Positions 32,488 to 44,939 of a stretch of DNA of 64,000 nt are shown here, one piece after another. The number at the start of each line of letters is the position of its first letter. Within the stretch, counting starts at the first letter, position 1. The position numbers and the translations under genes are program-made. The DNA is from Umbilicaria muhlenbergii (taxonomy: Eukaryota; Ascomycota; Lecanoromycetes; Umbilicariales; Umbilicariaceae). The notes below the pieces were generated by a model that was given only the letters and a program-made list of their open reading frames with translations, had not been told where the DNA came from and made no database searches. The DNA is taken from contig KK106982.1 of the NCBI GenBank assembly GCA_000611775.1, forward strand, positions 3,095,992 to 3,159,991, given 5' to 3'.

Positions 32488-33959
32488 GCTGGTGGTTGGT
32501 CTTGAGGTTTATCTATGTTTTGCTGACGTAGTTATTCCTTTACATAGTGTGCGAAAGATGCTTCAGTTGCAGGAAATGTTCTGATCAAATAGCTGAAGCC
32601 GATGGTGGCAGCCTACCTGCTGCCTAACGAGGCGTTTTCCAAGTGAAACGAATCAACATAGGCACAGCGCATGATCGAAGCAGCATCAAAGGATGGATCA
32701 ACAAGCAATTGACTGCAACGCGGAAAGACTGTGTAAAGGTTATTCACGAGCATTCTATGTTGTCTGATATATGGAGTCAAGTCTTTCTGATACGAGGCTG
32801 AGGGCCTTTCTTCCCGCACTCACATCCTGTGAGACGATGACTCCTGATTGATGTGGAAAGAGGGGAAATGCCCGCTTTCATGCGGAGTCATCGGTGGAAT
32901 CAGCCTTTCCCTTTCAGCTCTCGATCCTACGGGAGTTACCTTACCGTACCTTAAGGTAGGCACGACGCACTAGTCCGAGTGCCCTAACGAATGATGCATA
33001 AGGCAATGCATGATCGCAGCGCTGGAAACATTGTGGAATTGGGAGCCTGATGGAGACCCTGTGCACGTGCCCGTGATCCACTGTACCAGTCGTCGCTGCA
33101 CTAAGATCCAACGTAGTTTAGCCTCATTTCTGCCAAGGCTGTTCAAGGGTTCAGTCATCTATTTCAGTGCCTTGTTGGCAACGCAGGTTTCTGGGGCCGC
33201 GTATGATGGAGGCAGACTTTGATCGTGCTACCTTAGTCTTCACAATCACCTTCCCGTATGCAAGCACAAGAGCTTCGCAGATGATCCTAGTAGGGCTACG
33301 CGCAGAAGACTCTGGAAGACGGGTTACTGCAAAGACTAACCGGTGGAATCCAGATACACCCAAAGAATCTGGTTTGCTTTCTCCCTGCTAGAACACCATC
33401 TTGGCTTCCTGCCACGTCCTGTAGGCATAATGATTCCAAAGTCTGATTGGCTTTTCTGGTGGGACGGGTACTGCAGACTCCACGATCCATCTAACATCGA
33501 GTGACACCCAAAGTATATGCCTGGTTCGAAGGATAGAAATACAATGGAGGACATCATTGCTGTTTGTTACTACCTCGCTTTGGTCTTTCCTTTTGTACTT
33601 TTTCGTATAATGCAGAGGTGGATAGGGCCTACAGCTGAGCTGATTCGGCTTCCTTCAGAGCCAAGATAGGCTCAACCCCACATTACTCATGTACATCTTA
33701 CTACAACCATTTCTGGGATGCTTCACGTTACAAGCAATAGATATTGCAGGAGTGAACAGTATGACTGTGGCAAGCAATGATAACGTTGATGCCCATGGTC
33801 GAGGCATGGTGGCGAAGGACGCTGCTGGTGTCTCGAAGCCGCCCTCTCTTATTCGATGGAACTATTGTGTTTGGAGAGTTCCTCGTTACACTGATACGTC
33901 AATGATCTGTTTGTAAGTCTTACCTGAGAATGAGAACCACCACCGGTCATTGAAGTCAC
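32488..33959. other. Intergenic 1.5 kb with a TACC/GGTA palindrome
   Basis: Upstream region of the VIT-VWA gene and of the decayed RBR fragment. It contains the 12-base palindrome TACCTTAAGGTA at 32947-32958, preceded by TTACCTTACCG. Open frames are short and unconvincing. Confidence 0.45.
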
Positions 33960-34760
33960 TTGACCTTGATCATGTCTGCTTGTCATGCTACTCTGGATCC
34001 TACGTCTGACTATTTGAAGCGTCTCCACTTCTCTTCGCGCCTATATTGCTATCTGTCTAGTGCCATTGCAAAGCATCTCAAGAACAGAGCTAGTTGCAAA
34101 ATACCTGAAAGCCCGCAAAGGGAATGATGATACAAATCATACACCCTGCTCAGCCTGCTCAGCTGTCATACCTTTTGCCTCAATATCTACAGGCAACTCG
34201 CTCACTGCCGTTCATGCAACACCGCGAGCTGTACTTGGTGTGAATTGCCAGCACATAAAGGGCAGGAGTGTGTCATCACCACAAATGAGCAGGCTACCAC
34301 TGCATTGGCTAAGGCGCAGGGGTGGCAACGATGTTTCCGCTGCGGGCGATGGATAGAACGAAGCCAAGGCTGTGATCACATCACGTAAGCCTTCAATATT
34401 CTTACACACTTCGAAATCATACTAACATTTGCCAGATGTGAGTGCCAAGCACAATGGTGCTACCTCTGTGAAAGCTTATGGAAAACCTGCAACTGCGACA
34501 ATGTTCATCCCTACCCAGATCAGATGCGACTGGACAACCTTGAGCAAGCCGAAACGGATGCGCACCGACTGCGCCTGGAGTTCGTGCAAGCCGGGATCGA
34601 ACAACGAACTGCTCTTGAGAGATACGAGATTGCGATTCAGACTCAAACTGGACTTGAGGAAGCCTCGCAAGCACACCTGAATGCCATCCGCGAGACCCAA
34701 CAGGCTCGCTCTTGTTGGCAGGCTGCTCGTCGTCTGGTCCTTGCCCTCCGAGCAGCCTGA
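33960..34760 (+). pseudogene. Decayed RBR (RING-IBR-RING) E3 ligase fragment
   Basis: Reading across frames recovers most of an RBR module, broken several times. A RING1-like remnant, DHVCLSC, at 33968-33988 runs into a TGA at 34007; an LFEAS segment then continues in the same frame. From 34060 a second frame gives TELVAKYLKARKG and the IBR start CSACSAVIPFASIS. Near 34190-34215 the sequence shifts frame again to CRSCNTASCTWC and LPAHKGQEC. RING2 follows intact: GWQRCFRCGRWIERSQGC, a 51-base intron at 34385-34435, then TCECQAQWCYLCESLWKTC. A charged C-terminal helix ends at 34760. The RING1 zinc ligands are largely lost and no start codon fits. It is either a pseudogene or a gene damaged by sequence errors. 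An intact RBR gene lies 12 kb downstream on the other strand, but its RING2 sequence differs clearly, so this is not a recent copy of that gene. Confidence 0.6.
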
Positions 34761-35342
34761 CTCAAGGCTGAGTCTCCTTTCATACTCGCGCATGGGATAT
34801 GAGCGGGGACGCGGATTGGCTGGAGGTCTTCAACGGAGGCGACGCACTCACTATCCCTATTCAAAACGAATCCGTACGTTATTTATAGGAGGAGATGGGG
34901 AATCGGCATGTTTCGGTCTTTCTCCTGGACCTAGGTTGCTCTATTGGAAAATCCGGACCACGAGGTCGATGGATGTCTCTCGAATCGGAAGCAAGCTTTT
35001 CGCGGCTATAGGATTTTTCGTGTTTACAAATTTAAAGAGGCGCTGCGGGACGACATGGAAGCGCGTGGGCTTCCTCCGAGAGAGAAGGAACTTCACACAC
35101 TCCCGGGTCGTTTGTCTTGGAAGGCTGCCCGGCTGCTGGAAGGGCTCAGGTCCTTGCCGAAAAGTGGTCTAGATCAATCAGTGTTTCTAACGAACTTATC
35201 TGCGCTTTAGCATCAATATAATCAAAATCTGGATTCGGACTGTAACATGCTGTCATCCCCATGCCCGTCATATTAAACACCACAAAAGCCCAACCCAAAC
35301 ACCATGCGCCCATGTCCGTTTCCCACCGCACATCCATCACAC
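34761..35342. other. Intergenic region with a coding-like fragment
   Basis: Sits between the RBR remnant and the 3' end of the centrin gene. A plus-strand frame at about 35030-35200 reads like real protein (LRDDMEARGLPPREKELHTL, then PGRLSWKAARLLEGL), but it has no ATG and no partner exon I can identify. It could be a remnant of a further decayed gene. No function is assigned. Confidence 0.35.
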
Positions 35343-36110
35343 TTATTGCAAACAAATGCCCACAAACTCCTCCCGATTAATAGCCCCATCCCCATCCAAA
35401 TCAAACTCCTCAATCATCGCCGCCAGCTCATCCTCCTCCAGCCCCTCCCCCAACTCCCTCGCCACCCGTCTCAGATCCTGCAAATCAATCTTCCCCTTCC
35501 CGCCTTCGTCGAATAGTTCGAAGGCTCGTAGTATCTCTTCTCTCGGATCCCGCGCCAGTATGCGCTGGGACATGATATTCTGGAACTGGGCGAGCGGGAG
35601 CAGGAGACGAGTGGGGTGTGGGGCGGCCGTGTTGTTGTTGTTGTTGGTAGAGGAAGGAGGATTCGACGGCACACCGTGAGTTTGGAGGATGGACAAGATC
35701 TCGGATTTGGGGAGGTCGAAGCCGAGGGCTTTCATGGCGACTTTGAGTTCGTGGTAGTCGATGCGTTTGTCTTTGTCTAGATCGAAGAGTCCGAACTGTG
35801 GAAAACGTCGCAATGCTTACGTTAGCGGTTGTTTATGAGTCCATCAGGAGGCCGAGAGATAGATAGGACATACGGCTTCGTTTATCTCTTCCCTCTGCTC
35901 CTCTGTCAGCTCCGCTAGCTGGTTCTGACCTTCGCGCTCGATGCGCTCTTTTTCTAGTCGTTCGCGCTCTCGTTCTTGTCGCTGGGCTTCTCGTTGCTGT
36001 TGTGTCGTTGAGGCACCGAAGGCAGCGCCGATGCCGCGATCGGGGAGTTTGCCTAGGTTGGTGCCGTAGGGTCTTGAAGGGAAGGAAGGGTGAGCCGTGG
36101 AGGATGCCAT
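35343..36110 (-). CDS. Centrin (Cdc31-like EF-hand protein)
   Basis: Two exons, 35874-36110 and 35343-35795, phase 0; 229 residues. Centrins are calcium-binding proteins of spindle pole bodies, and in yeast Cdc31 also works with Sac3 in mRNA export. The N-terminal 65 residues are basic, Gln/Arg/Glu-rich and specific. The core begins [34 protein letters not shown]-hand 1 with a canonical [12 protein letters not shown] loop. EF-hand 2 is replaced by a divergent region with a Pro/Ser/Asn-rich insert ([12 protein letters not shown]). EF-hand 3 has a non-canonical loop, [14 protein letters not shown]-hand 4 is canonical, [12 protein letters not shown]. The total length exceeds yeast Cdc31 (161 residues) because of the N-terminus and the insert. 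It is divergently transcribed from the SDR gene with 360 bases between the start codons, so the two may share a promoter. Confidence 0.88.
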
Positions 36111-36470
36111 CGATTTGTGGTTGATCAGCCTGCTTTGACCGTGGGTATGGGGACTATGGAGACAGATGCGCCGGCTCGTACTTTGCAATGATGCGCAAGC
36201 AATTGCTAAATGGCTTCAACCTTACAATAGACACTCAATTGCACAATAGGACGCGACGGGGGACGTGACTTCTCGTGTTGACAGCGATAGCGGCGACACT
36301 AACCTCGGCTCGTCCCGCATTGATCCGCGCAGCTAGCTCGGATAGGTAACAGATATCATTCGTGCATCCCCGCCATGACGATGCTGGAGAGTTTCATCTG
36401 AGCCTCGAGGCTTGACTTGGTCTGAAGTCGTTTGTCAGTTTGCTAACTTCGATCTGATCCGCCAGAGTAT

Positions 36471-37360
36471 ATGATGTCGACCGTACTTGTAATCGGGGCT
36501 ACTAGAGGTTTGGGAGCTGCCCTAGTGAAGAAATACGCGGAGGATAGCAAGAACTTCGTTTTTGCTACGAGTCGTTCTGCAGAAGCGCCCAAATCCACTC
36601 AAAACATATCTTATATTGCTGGCATTGATGTTGCCTCTGAGTCCGCCGGAGCCACTCTCCTCTCACAGCTCAAGCCTGCAAAACGGTCTCTAGATATTGT
36701 GCTTATTACAGCAGGATACTTTGGCACAGAGTCCTTTGACGAGCTAAAATGGGCAGACGAGATCAAGATGTACACCACAAGTGCCGTCGGGCCCGTCTTC
36801 CTGGTTCATCACCTTGTCAAAGCCGGCCTGATGCATGAAGGAGGTAAGATCATACTCGTGAGCTCCGAAAGTGGAAGCATCACATTGAGGCATGAGAGCG
36901 AAGGAGGGGGCAACTATGGCCATCATGCCAGCAAAGCCGCTTTGAACATGGTAGGGAAGCTGTTAAGCTTGGACCTCAAGGAGAAGGGAGTTGCCGTAGG
37001 AATAGTGCATGTCAGTCATCGGAAAGGTAGACGATCTAAGTAAGCTTTGGATGACTGACGAAGAAGACAGCCGGGGTTCATGCGTACGGAAATGACGAAA
37101 GGGGTTGGGTTCGACAAGTTCTGGGACGACGGCGGTGCTGTCACACCTGACGAAGCTGCCACTTCGCTCGTCGATTTCATCGAGAAGTTTGACATGAAGA
37201 GTACCGGGGAGTACTGGGCGCCACGGGGTCCACGGTAAGCCGCAGCCGTCATGCTGTATCTGCACATTGCCGAACATCACTAACCCTGTTCAGGGATATT
37301 GGGACTGCGGAAGCAGTTTTGGGAAAGGGTTTACCAACACCACTTCAACTTCCCTGGTGA
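36471..37360 (+). CDS. Short-chain dehydrogenase/reductase (SDR)
   Basis: Three exons, 36471-37010, 37071-37234 and 37294-37360, giving 256 residues. It is a classical SDR: cofactor motif GATRGLG near residues 9-15 (TGxxxGxG type), ITAGYFG in place of the usual NNAG, catalytic Ser in LVSSESGSI, and YGHHASKAAL supplying the YxxxK pair. The end, RDIGTAEAVLGKGLPTPLQL, is a tail I know from fungal C-factor-like SDRs. It is an NAD(P)H-dependent oxidoreductase of the cytosol; the substrate cannot be inferred. The frame runs on past exon 1 for ten codons before a stop, so an unspliced message would give a truncated protein. It shares a 360-base divergent promoter region with centrin. Confidence 0.9.
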
Positions 37361-38151
37361 TAAAGCGGAGAACGGCAAGCGGGGAGACGACTTGACGAAC
37401 AGTGACGAAATTAGACATTCTAGAAATACAAAGCATCAACTCAGACTGGTTAAGGTTCCAAAGGAAACATGTAAACAATGTGCAAGCAGCCAGCGCCTCG
37501 CTTCACAACGTGCCTGATTCGTTAGCCAGGTCAGCAGGCCAGAAAGCTTTCGTACTCATACTCCAGGCAGCAAACGTGACACCAGTATACAGTGAGTCGG
37601 CCGAAGCGTTTAATGCCGAGTGAAGGGGTCTAGACCTTCGTCGAACAAATGATACGAAGTCGAGCCGCGCTCGCTGCGTGCTGAGTAGTGGATATTCGAG
37701 CGTGTCACTGTTCCGTCAAGAGTCATCCAAGTGCTGGTGCCTACAAGTTCCCAGCCACCGGGAAGATGTGAGCATGGCGTTCTATTCGCCGACTAGCGCG
37801 GCACTAGCCGGAATGATTGACACTTCAACCTCCCCCATTCAATTCTCGCTTTTGCTGCAAGAGCGCGTTACTGACCTCTACCTTTTCTTCCCCGTTCGCT
37901 TTTCCACTTCACCTTTTCCACTTCAGCGTTTGTCGTCGAGCACATTCGGGTCCCGCTTAGTAGATATATCTGCATACACTATCCTCAGTGCTGGCCGCAG
38001 ACATACTTCAGCGCGTCTTGCGGCGCGGCTCTTTAAACCGTTCTTCACGTATCTCATTTGGATCCTCCTCACCGTACCGCGGCGCATGACGTCCGACTAA
38101 TACTAATACCTTTCATCAATCAACCTCTTGTATCACAAAACATCGGCGAAG
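37361..38151. other. Intergenic region, NUP145 upstream
   Basis: No gene is supported. Pyrimidine-rich sequence at about 37850-37930 (CT-rich tracts) fits a promoter and transcription start of the nucleoporin gene. Confidence 0.45.
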
Positions 38152-41100
38152 ATGTCTTTCGGATTCGGAGCCAACAACAACCAGAGTCAGAACACGGGGT
38201 TCGGGGGTTTTGGGTCGAATAACAACACAGGCACAGGTAGGTCTGATTGCGCTCTCTCTTTGTCTTGCCGTCAGTCGCGAAGGTTGCCGAGCTTTCCAGA
38301 CCTTGCAACACTTCGACGCCGGCTCGAGGCGCTCTCTCGGTCTCATATCTAATGCGCCAATTCTCGCATTTTCTAGGCTTTGGGCAGCAACAGAACACAG
38401 GATTTGGCAGTGGAACAACCAACACTGGCGGTGGACTTTTTGGGAGCGGCGGAGGCGATTCCAGTGGTTTCGGTTCTGGTGGTATGTGCTGCGATTGATC
38501 TAATCCGGAGGGCGCTCGACGGCGCTCGAACATCCCGACACCTTTGCCCCTGTTTCGAGGGGCCTTCAAAATCGTATGCGCTGGCACTGTATCTTGGTCT
38601 CATTGTTTCTGCTTATCCGTCCTTGATACGTTGCTCTCCGAACACTTGTGATGGCTTCCAAATCGCCGCCGGCTACTAGTGGAAGGCACAAACCGGCCAA
38701 GTCGAACAGTCCTGAGCCCTCACTGACTAACCCGTCTTCTCCTACAGGCTTCGGCACCAACCAAGGGTCCTCTCCGTTCGGCGCCAAGCCTGCTTTTGGT
38801 GGTACCACCACCAGCGGTGGCGGTCTGTTTGGCAGCACTACCTCCACCGCCGGAACAACAACCGGGTTCGGCGGCTTTGGAAGTACGAACAATACTACGA
38901 ATCCCACCTCGGCCTTCGGCACTAACACGAACAACACTGGCGGAGGACTTTTCGGCAATGCAGCTAATAAACCAGCCTTTGGCGCTGGAACGACTTCCGG
39001 GGGAGGGCTCTTTGGTGGAGGTAACAACGCTTTCGGAGCGGCGAACAATCAGACAACTAGTCTCTTCGGTGCGCCACAGAGCACGGCATTAGGCAGTAAC
39101 AACCTCGAATGCCAAGGCACCGGTAGCACGCCGTTCCAGGCCTACACAGAGAAAGAGGGCGCAGGGAGCTCGCAAACAAATCATTTCCAAAGCATAAGCT
39201 TCATGGCCCCTTATGCAAAATATTCCTTTGAGGTAAGTTATTCTATCCTGTTGCCTGGTCTTCTCTGACCCAATGTAGGAATTGAGGCTTGCGGACTATA
39301 ATCAGGGAAGGAGATTCGGCAACGGAAGTGGCCAGGCTGGTGCCTTCGGTACAAGCACGGGATTTGGAGGTTTTGGAACAGCAAGTGGTAGTGGATTTGG
39401 CAATAACACCAACAACAATAACACAAGCACCAGCCTCTTCGCTCAAAACACAAATAGCAACAATTCACCTTTCGGAGGTGCTCAGGCTCCAGGTACCAGT
39501 TTCGGTTCTGGTACAACCGGTGGTGGGCTTTTTGGTGCTAAGCCAGCTAATGGAGGCCTGTTCGGCAACACAACTACATCGACTCAACCCAGTGGCGGTC
39601 TCTTTGGAACCACCCCTTCGAACACTGGATTTGGCGCTGGAACTACCACCGGGTTTGGCAGTGGCGGCAATACGGGCGGGGGCCTGTTTGGTGGCGCTAA
39701 CAATCAGCAGAAACCTGGCGGCTTTTCCTTCGGTGGTAGTACCAACATAGGAAACACTGGTGGCTTTGGCACTGGGACTGGTGGATTTGGCAACACTAAC
39801 ACCACCAGTGGCTCTGGTCTTTTCGGCGGCACTGCCGCTACGTCCTCGCCATTCGGAGCTCAGCAACAGCAGGGTACTACCTCAAATCCCTTCGGTGGTT
39901 CTTTCGGCTCTACTCCGCAAACTCAGAACCAAAACCAGAACAACACAGGCTCCTTGTTCGGTGGCTTTGGCGCCAACCAACAAGCAAAGCCAGGACTGTT
40001 CGGGACGACTCAGGGGACGAACAATACCACTGGTACTGGTCTTTTCGGATCTAACACTGGGGGCCAGCAGCAACAGCCGAATGGTGGCCTCTTCGGTGCT
40101 AACAACACTAACTCAGGTGGAAGCACACTTTTTGGTGCTCCAAAGCCGGAGAACACTGGGACGAGTCTTTTTGGCGGCGCCAATCAGAACAGCACTTCCA
40201 ACACAGGGACAAGCCTCTTTGGAGGATTCGGCGCATCTCAGAACCAACAAAATCAACCCGCCGGACTCTTTGGCAACAACCAGCAGCAGCAGCAAAAGCC
40301 AGGATTGTTCGGAACGACAAGTACGAGTGGCACCGGGACAAGCCTTTTTGGGAATAATAATAGTACCAACCAACAGCCGAGCAGTAACTCCCTCTTCGGG
40401 GGCCTGGGTAACAACAACCAGAGTCAGCAACAGCCATCTGGAAGCGGCTTTTTTGGCACCAGCAACAACAACAACAATAACACCAACTCCTCGAGCTTGT
40501 TCGGTGCAACCCAACAGCAACAGAACGTTCTACAGCCACCGCCTGCTCTAACAGCTTCGTTGGCAAGTGCTGCCCCCTACGGAAGTGCTTCAATCTTCAG
40601 CGGTCTTCCGCCACCGCCGCCGATGAGCGTCGGCCCAATTGCTACACCGATTTCGATTGGCCAAAAAATCAGAAAGAGTGCGATTCTACCGCAATACAAG
40701 CACAACCCAAGTGCGGCTACTCGCTTGATAACACCACAGAAGCGAGGTTATGGATTTTCATACTCCACATATGGCTCGCCTTCTAGTGTATCCAGCAACG
40801 TGAGCACCCCTGGAGGCTTGAGCAGCAGCTTGCTGGGTGGTAGTTTTAGCCGAGGTCTCGGGAAGAGTCTGTCAACAAGTAACCTGCGCCGCACATTCGA
40901 TAGCGACGCCGATAGTATACTTTCCCCGGGCGCATTCTCCGCTGGAAGTTCCCGCTACTCTAACTCGGGGAGTTTGAAGAGACTCACGATTGACCGATCT
41001 CTTAGGACTGACCTCTTCGGTAGCCCGCCCGTTGCTGCGTTACCGAGTCCAGACAAGAACGATGCGTCAAGGCAGCCAGGCATTCTGAAGAAGAAGGTCA

Positions 41101-44100
41101 GCTTTGATGCCAGTACTATCGGAGGTAGCAATAATCAACACAGCGGTATGAGTAACGGTGTTACGAACGGCTTATCAGGTCAGGCTGAGGATAGCAACGC
41201 CACACCGAGCGCACAAGAGCAGGGCTTCCTGAGATCTTCGTCCCGCACGAACGGTAGATTGAATGGCGTGAGGGCAAATGGGGCTTCAGCACATTCGGAG
41301 ATGGAGCAGGTCAGGGGCAATGAACTCGCCGTGGTCCATGAAGATGGCTCACCAGAGCCAGCAGCTGCCACTGCTCCTTCAAAGTCTTCAAGACGCTCAC
41401 AGGCCGACCCAAAACCGGGGCAATACTATATGCGGCCTTCTCGGGAAGAATTAAGGAGGATGCCTCGTGATCAGCTGAAACAAGTCTCTGAGTTCACCGT
41501 TGGACGTGAGGGATGCGGATATGTTGTCTTCAACCAGCCAGTGGATCTGACAACGATTGATCTTGACAACATCTACGATAACATCGTTCTTATCACTACC
41601 CGATCTCTAACAGTGTATCCTGACACTTCCAAGAAGGCCCATCGCGGGACAGGGCTCAACGTACCAGCGACTATAACGCTGGAGAATTCGTGGCCTAGGA
41701 AACAAAATAGGAAGACTCCAACATACCAGACGGCCGGCCCCGAATTCGACAGGCATGTTGATAAGCTCAGAAAAGTGGGCGGCACCGAATTCGTTAAGTA
41801 TGATAAAGATACTGGCGCTTGGGTGTTCAAGGTACCCCACTTCACAACTTATGCCCTGGACTACGATGACGCAAGCGATGAAGAGGACTTGAACACCAGC
41901 ACCATGAGCGGCCCTCCCGATACCCCAACCCCAAAGTCTCGCACGCCAAATAGTCGTTTTACTCCTATGCCTGCCGGATCTGAACAGCATTCTTCCATTC
42001 TGACAGAAAGCCCCTCACAGAATAGCTCTGGTCCAGATGACACTTTCGAGTTCAAGAGGAAGAAGATATTACCCGGCGCTTTTGATGACCAAGCTCTGTT
42101 CGAGGAGGATCATCAGATGGACGACGTAAACAATGGGGAAGAGTCTTTTTTAGATGAGCGCTCGGTCGCTTCACCCTCCGAAGACGGAGTTGACGAGCCG
42201 AGCGAAATTGATAATGGATCCGGTGAGATCGAAGATGGATCAATCATCGTTCAGGACGACGAGATGGACATGGTGGGGTCGTACCCGCCCCAGGAACTTC
42301 CAATGCAGGATGGAGACGATTCTTCCCTTGTGACCGAGAGCCCTTTCAAGCCAAAGTCGATCTTGAAAGCTAGTCAGCATGAGAACCTTATAACATTTGG
42401 CACTCCAGGGAAATCAAGATTACATGTTAGTGAAGATTGGGCTGAGCAGTTGCAGCGAACCATTAGTCCGAGGAAACAAGATCGACGAGCTCTTCGTGAA
42501 AGCCAGGCGCACGTTTTGGAGGATAGGGATGCGGACCAGAATGATACACCCAAAGCGGCGACAGCAACCGGCGCCGGTGTGCAGGGGTTTGCGACGAGTA
42601 TAGATCTGATGAACTCCCTGTTTGGACAGGAGCAAGCACGAAAGAGTGGACGGGGTGTCAAGCAAGTGGCGACGGGCAAGGGCTTCGAGGTTTGATCACT
42701 TTCCTTGTTTTCGTTGTTATGCCTCATTTCATAATGGATAAACACAAGATACGGTCATATCGTGGAACACATTCATGTATTTAACAAACCAATTTGATAA
42801 GTATGTAAGCTGAGTTCTCTGTTCTACCAGTGGCCCTATCCAAAAAAGTCGAAAACCTACGACGGCGATGAAAGTGAGATGACTGACCTGGATCGACAAT
42901 TTCACGAATCCTACAAGCCCACTTGGGGTCCTCAATCGACGCTGTTGTACGCAATGCCAAGCAGTGGCGGCCTGAGTCAAAGCCGCTCGAGCCACGCAAA
43001 TGGCGTTATCATCGATCAAACAACGTCTCTAGTATCTGCAGGAAAGGACGTCCGGTTCGCCAAATTTGTTACAAACAATCCGGTAAGTCGAGGTCATGTC
43101 ACCTGACTTCATCACACTGCTGACCAAGTGTTCACCCAGTCTATCCTGGAGATCCTTGACTATCAACGAACTAACACCAAAATCGAACTTGACGATACGG
43201 GACCGTTCGCAGAGTTGCAACCTTTTTCTTTCGACGAGGTTGCCAAGCTCATAAACACTAAATCCTCTCGTGAGACTTCTGTCTGGGGACTCGCACACAT
43301 TCTGTTCGACGAGTATGACGATGACATAAATGCGAGTGTTCCGCCTGCTGAGAGGTCGAAGTATGAGCAGCGCATCCGCAAGGACCGCTTGAGCCGTTTC
43401 TGGCAGCAGCTAGTAGCTGAATCCGCGAAACGAGCTGTTACCGCAGCGCCGACACCTGAGGAGCGAGCCTCGGCTTTCCTGTCTGCTCATAACATCGCAG
43501 ATGCGTGTGGTGCCCTGATTGACGGCAAGGATTTCCGGTTGGCCACCCTTGTGGCGCAGATCGGTGGTGATACTATTATGCGTGAAGACATATCAACCCA
43601 GATCAGTCACTGGAGACGACTTGATATGCTGTCTGAGATGACCGAGCCGATTCGAGCATTGTACGAGCTTTTGGCCGGTAACACTTGTGTTTGCGAGGGA
43701 AAGAAAGGGGCCTTGGAAGATCGAGCATCGACTTTCGTTATCAGTGAGAGGTTTGATCTGGATTGGAAGAGAGCTTTTGGCTTGAGATTGTGGTACGCAA
43801 TCCGTGCGGAGGAGCCCATCGAAGTCGCGGTCCAGCAATTCATCGCAGATCTCGGCCAACAAGAGAGGAAGAGGCCACTGCCGTGGTTTGTAGAAGAGTC
43901 TTTGGGCCAAGATCAGGGCCACGGGACAGAAGAAGGCCGTGAGGATCTTCTCTGGGGTCTCTTGAAGCTGTACGCCAAGTCGAAGGGTTCGGGCGGGCCG
44001 ATAAAGCTAGCAGATGTGATTATGCCGCAGAATGCATCCAGCAACCCGGTCGACTCACGACTCAGCTTCCAGCTTTATCACGCTCTCCGTACACGCTTTT

Positions 44101-44939
44101 CTGACGACCGCAGTGGCATCGAGGTCTCGTCCGAGACTGCCGACCAGCTTGCTTGGGACTTCGCTGATCAACTTGATGCCGCCGGAGAATGGACCTGGTC
44201 TGCATTCATTCTTCTCCATCTGTCCAACCCCGAACAGCGCCAGAGAGGTCTGCAGTCTCTACTTGCTCACCACGCCTCCGCCATCGGTGATTCCGCCTCC
44301 CAGGTTTTCAAGATCCTTGTCGAAGAGTTCAAGATCCCCGAATCCTGGATCTGGGAAGCCAAAGCCCTTTACGCTCGGTCAGTCACACAAGACCACGTCA
44401 GAGAGGTCGAATTCTTGGTCAGAGCGAAAGACTGGGAAGAAGCTCATGAGACGTTATGTCGTATCGTAGCACCGCGGGCGATAATCGAGCAAGACTACAC
44501 CACGTTGCAGGAGCTGCTCGCTGGGTTTGAAGGCAAAGGTTTCGTTCAGGACTGGGGTCTGGGTGGACAAGTCTACGCGGACTTCGTTCAGCTTGTTCAG
44601 GGTGGGAATGGACGGGGAAAGGGCGATATTATATGGAGACTGCTCGGTGCGTTGCCGGCTATGGTCAAGGAAAGACCGGGAAAGCTTGGGTTCGTGGAGA
44701 CGGTTGCTGTGCAGGAAATGAGTGGGGTGGTTGGGAAGGCGGTATTGGAGGGTAGAGAAAAGGTAAGTTTCTTATGTTGGATATTGCATTCCACACACAA
44801 AGGCGTCTACTGATAATAGTCCTAGGGCATCGAGGGTGCGAGAGTCTTGCATTTACCGTTGACGGAAGATGCGCACCTGAAGCATACGGTGGATTTGGGC
44901 TTGAGATATTACCGGGCTGTCATGGCCGGTGGTAAATAG
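38152..44939 (+). CDS. Nucleoporin Nup145 precursor (Nup98-Nup96 type)
   Basis: Seven exons: 38152-38236, 38377-38481, 38748-39232, 39279-42689, 42831-43082, 43140-44762 and 44826-44939; all phases agree and the product is 2024 residues. Order: FG/GLFG repeat region (1-180 and 240-640), interrupted by a GLEBS motif that binds Gle2/Rae1 (about 180-240, ending APYAKYSFEELRLADYNQG); an unstructured linker; the autoproteolytic domain (about 935-1080); and the Nup96/Nup145C helical solenoid of the Y-complex (about 1140-2024). Self-cleavage is expected between Phe1080 and Thr1081 in VPHFTTYALDY, giving an FG nucleoporin and a scaffold nucleoporin from one gene. Exon 4 reads through to a false stop at 42695; splicing at GTTTGA (42690) joins GKGFE to WPYPKKSKTYDG, as expected for the family. 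The first two introns are unusually long (140 and 266 bases). Confidence 0.95.

Noticed and set aside
42690-42695. Stop codon ending the long NUP145 exon
   Set aside because: The next exons encode the Nup96 part in frame, and GKGFE-WPYPKK continuity requires splicing at 42690.
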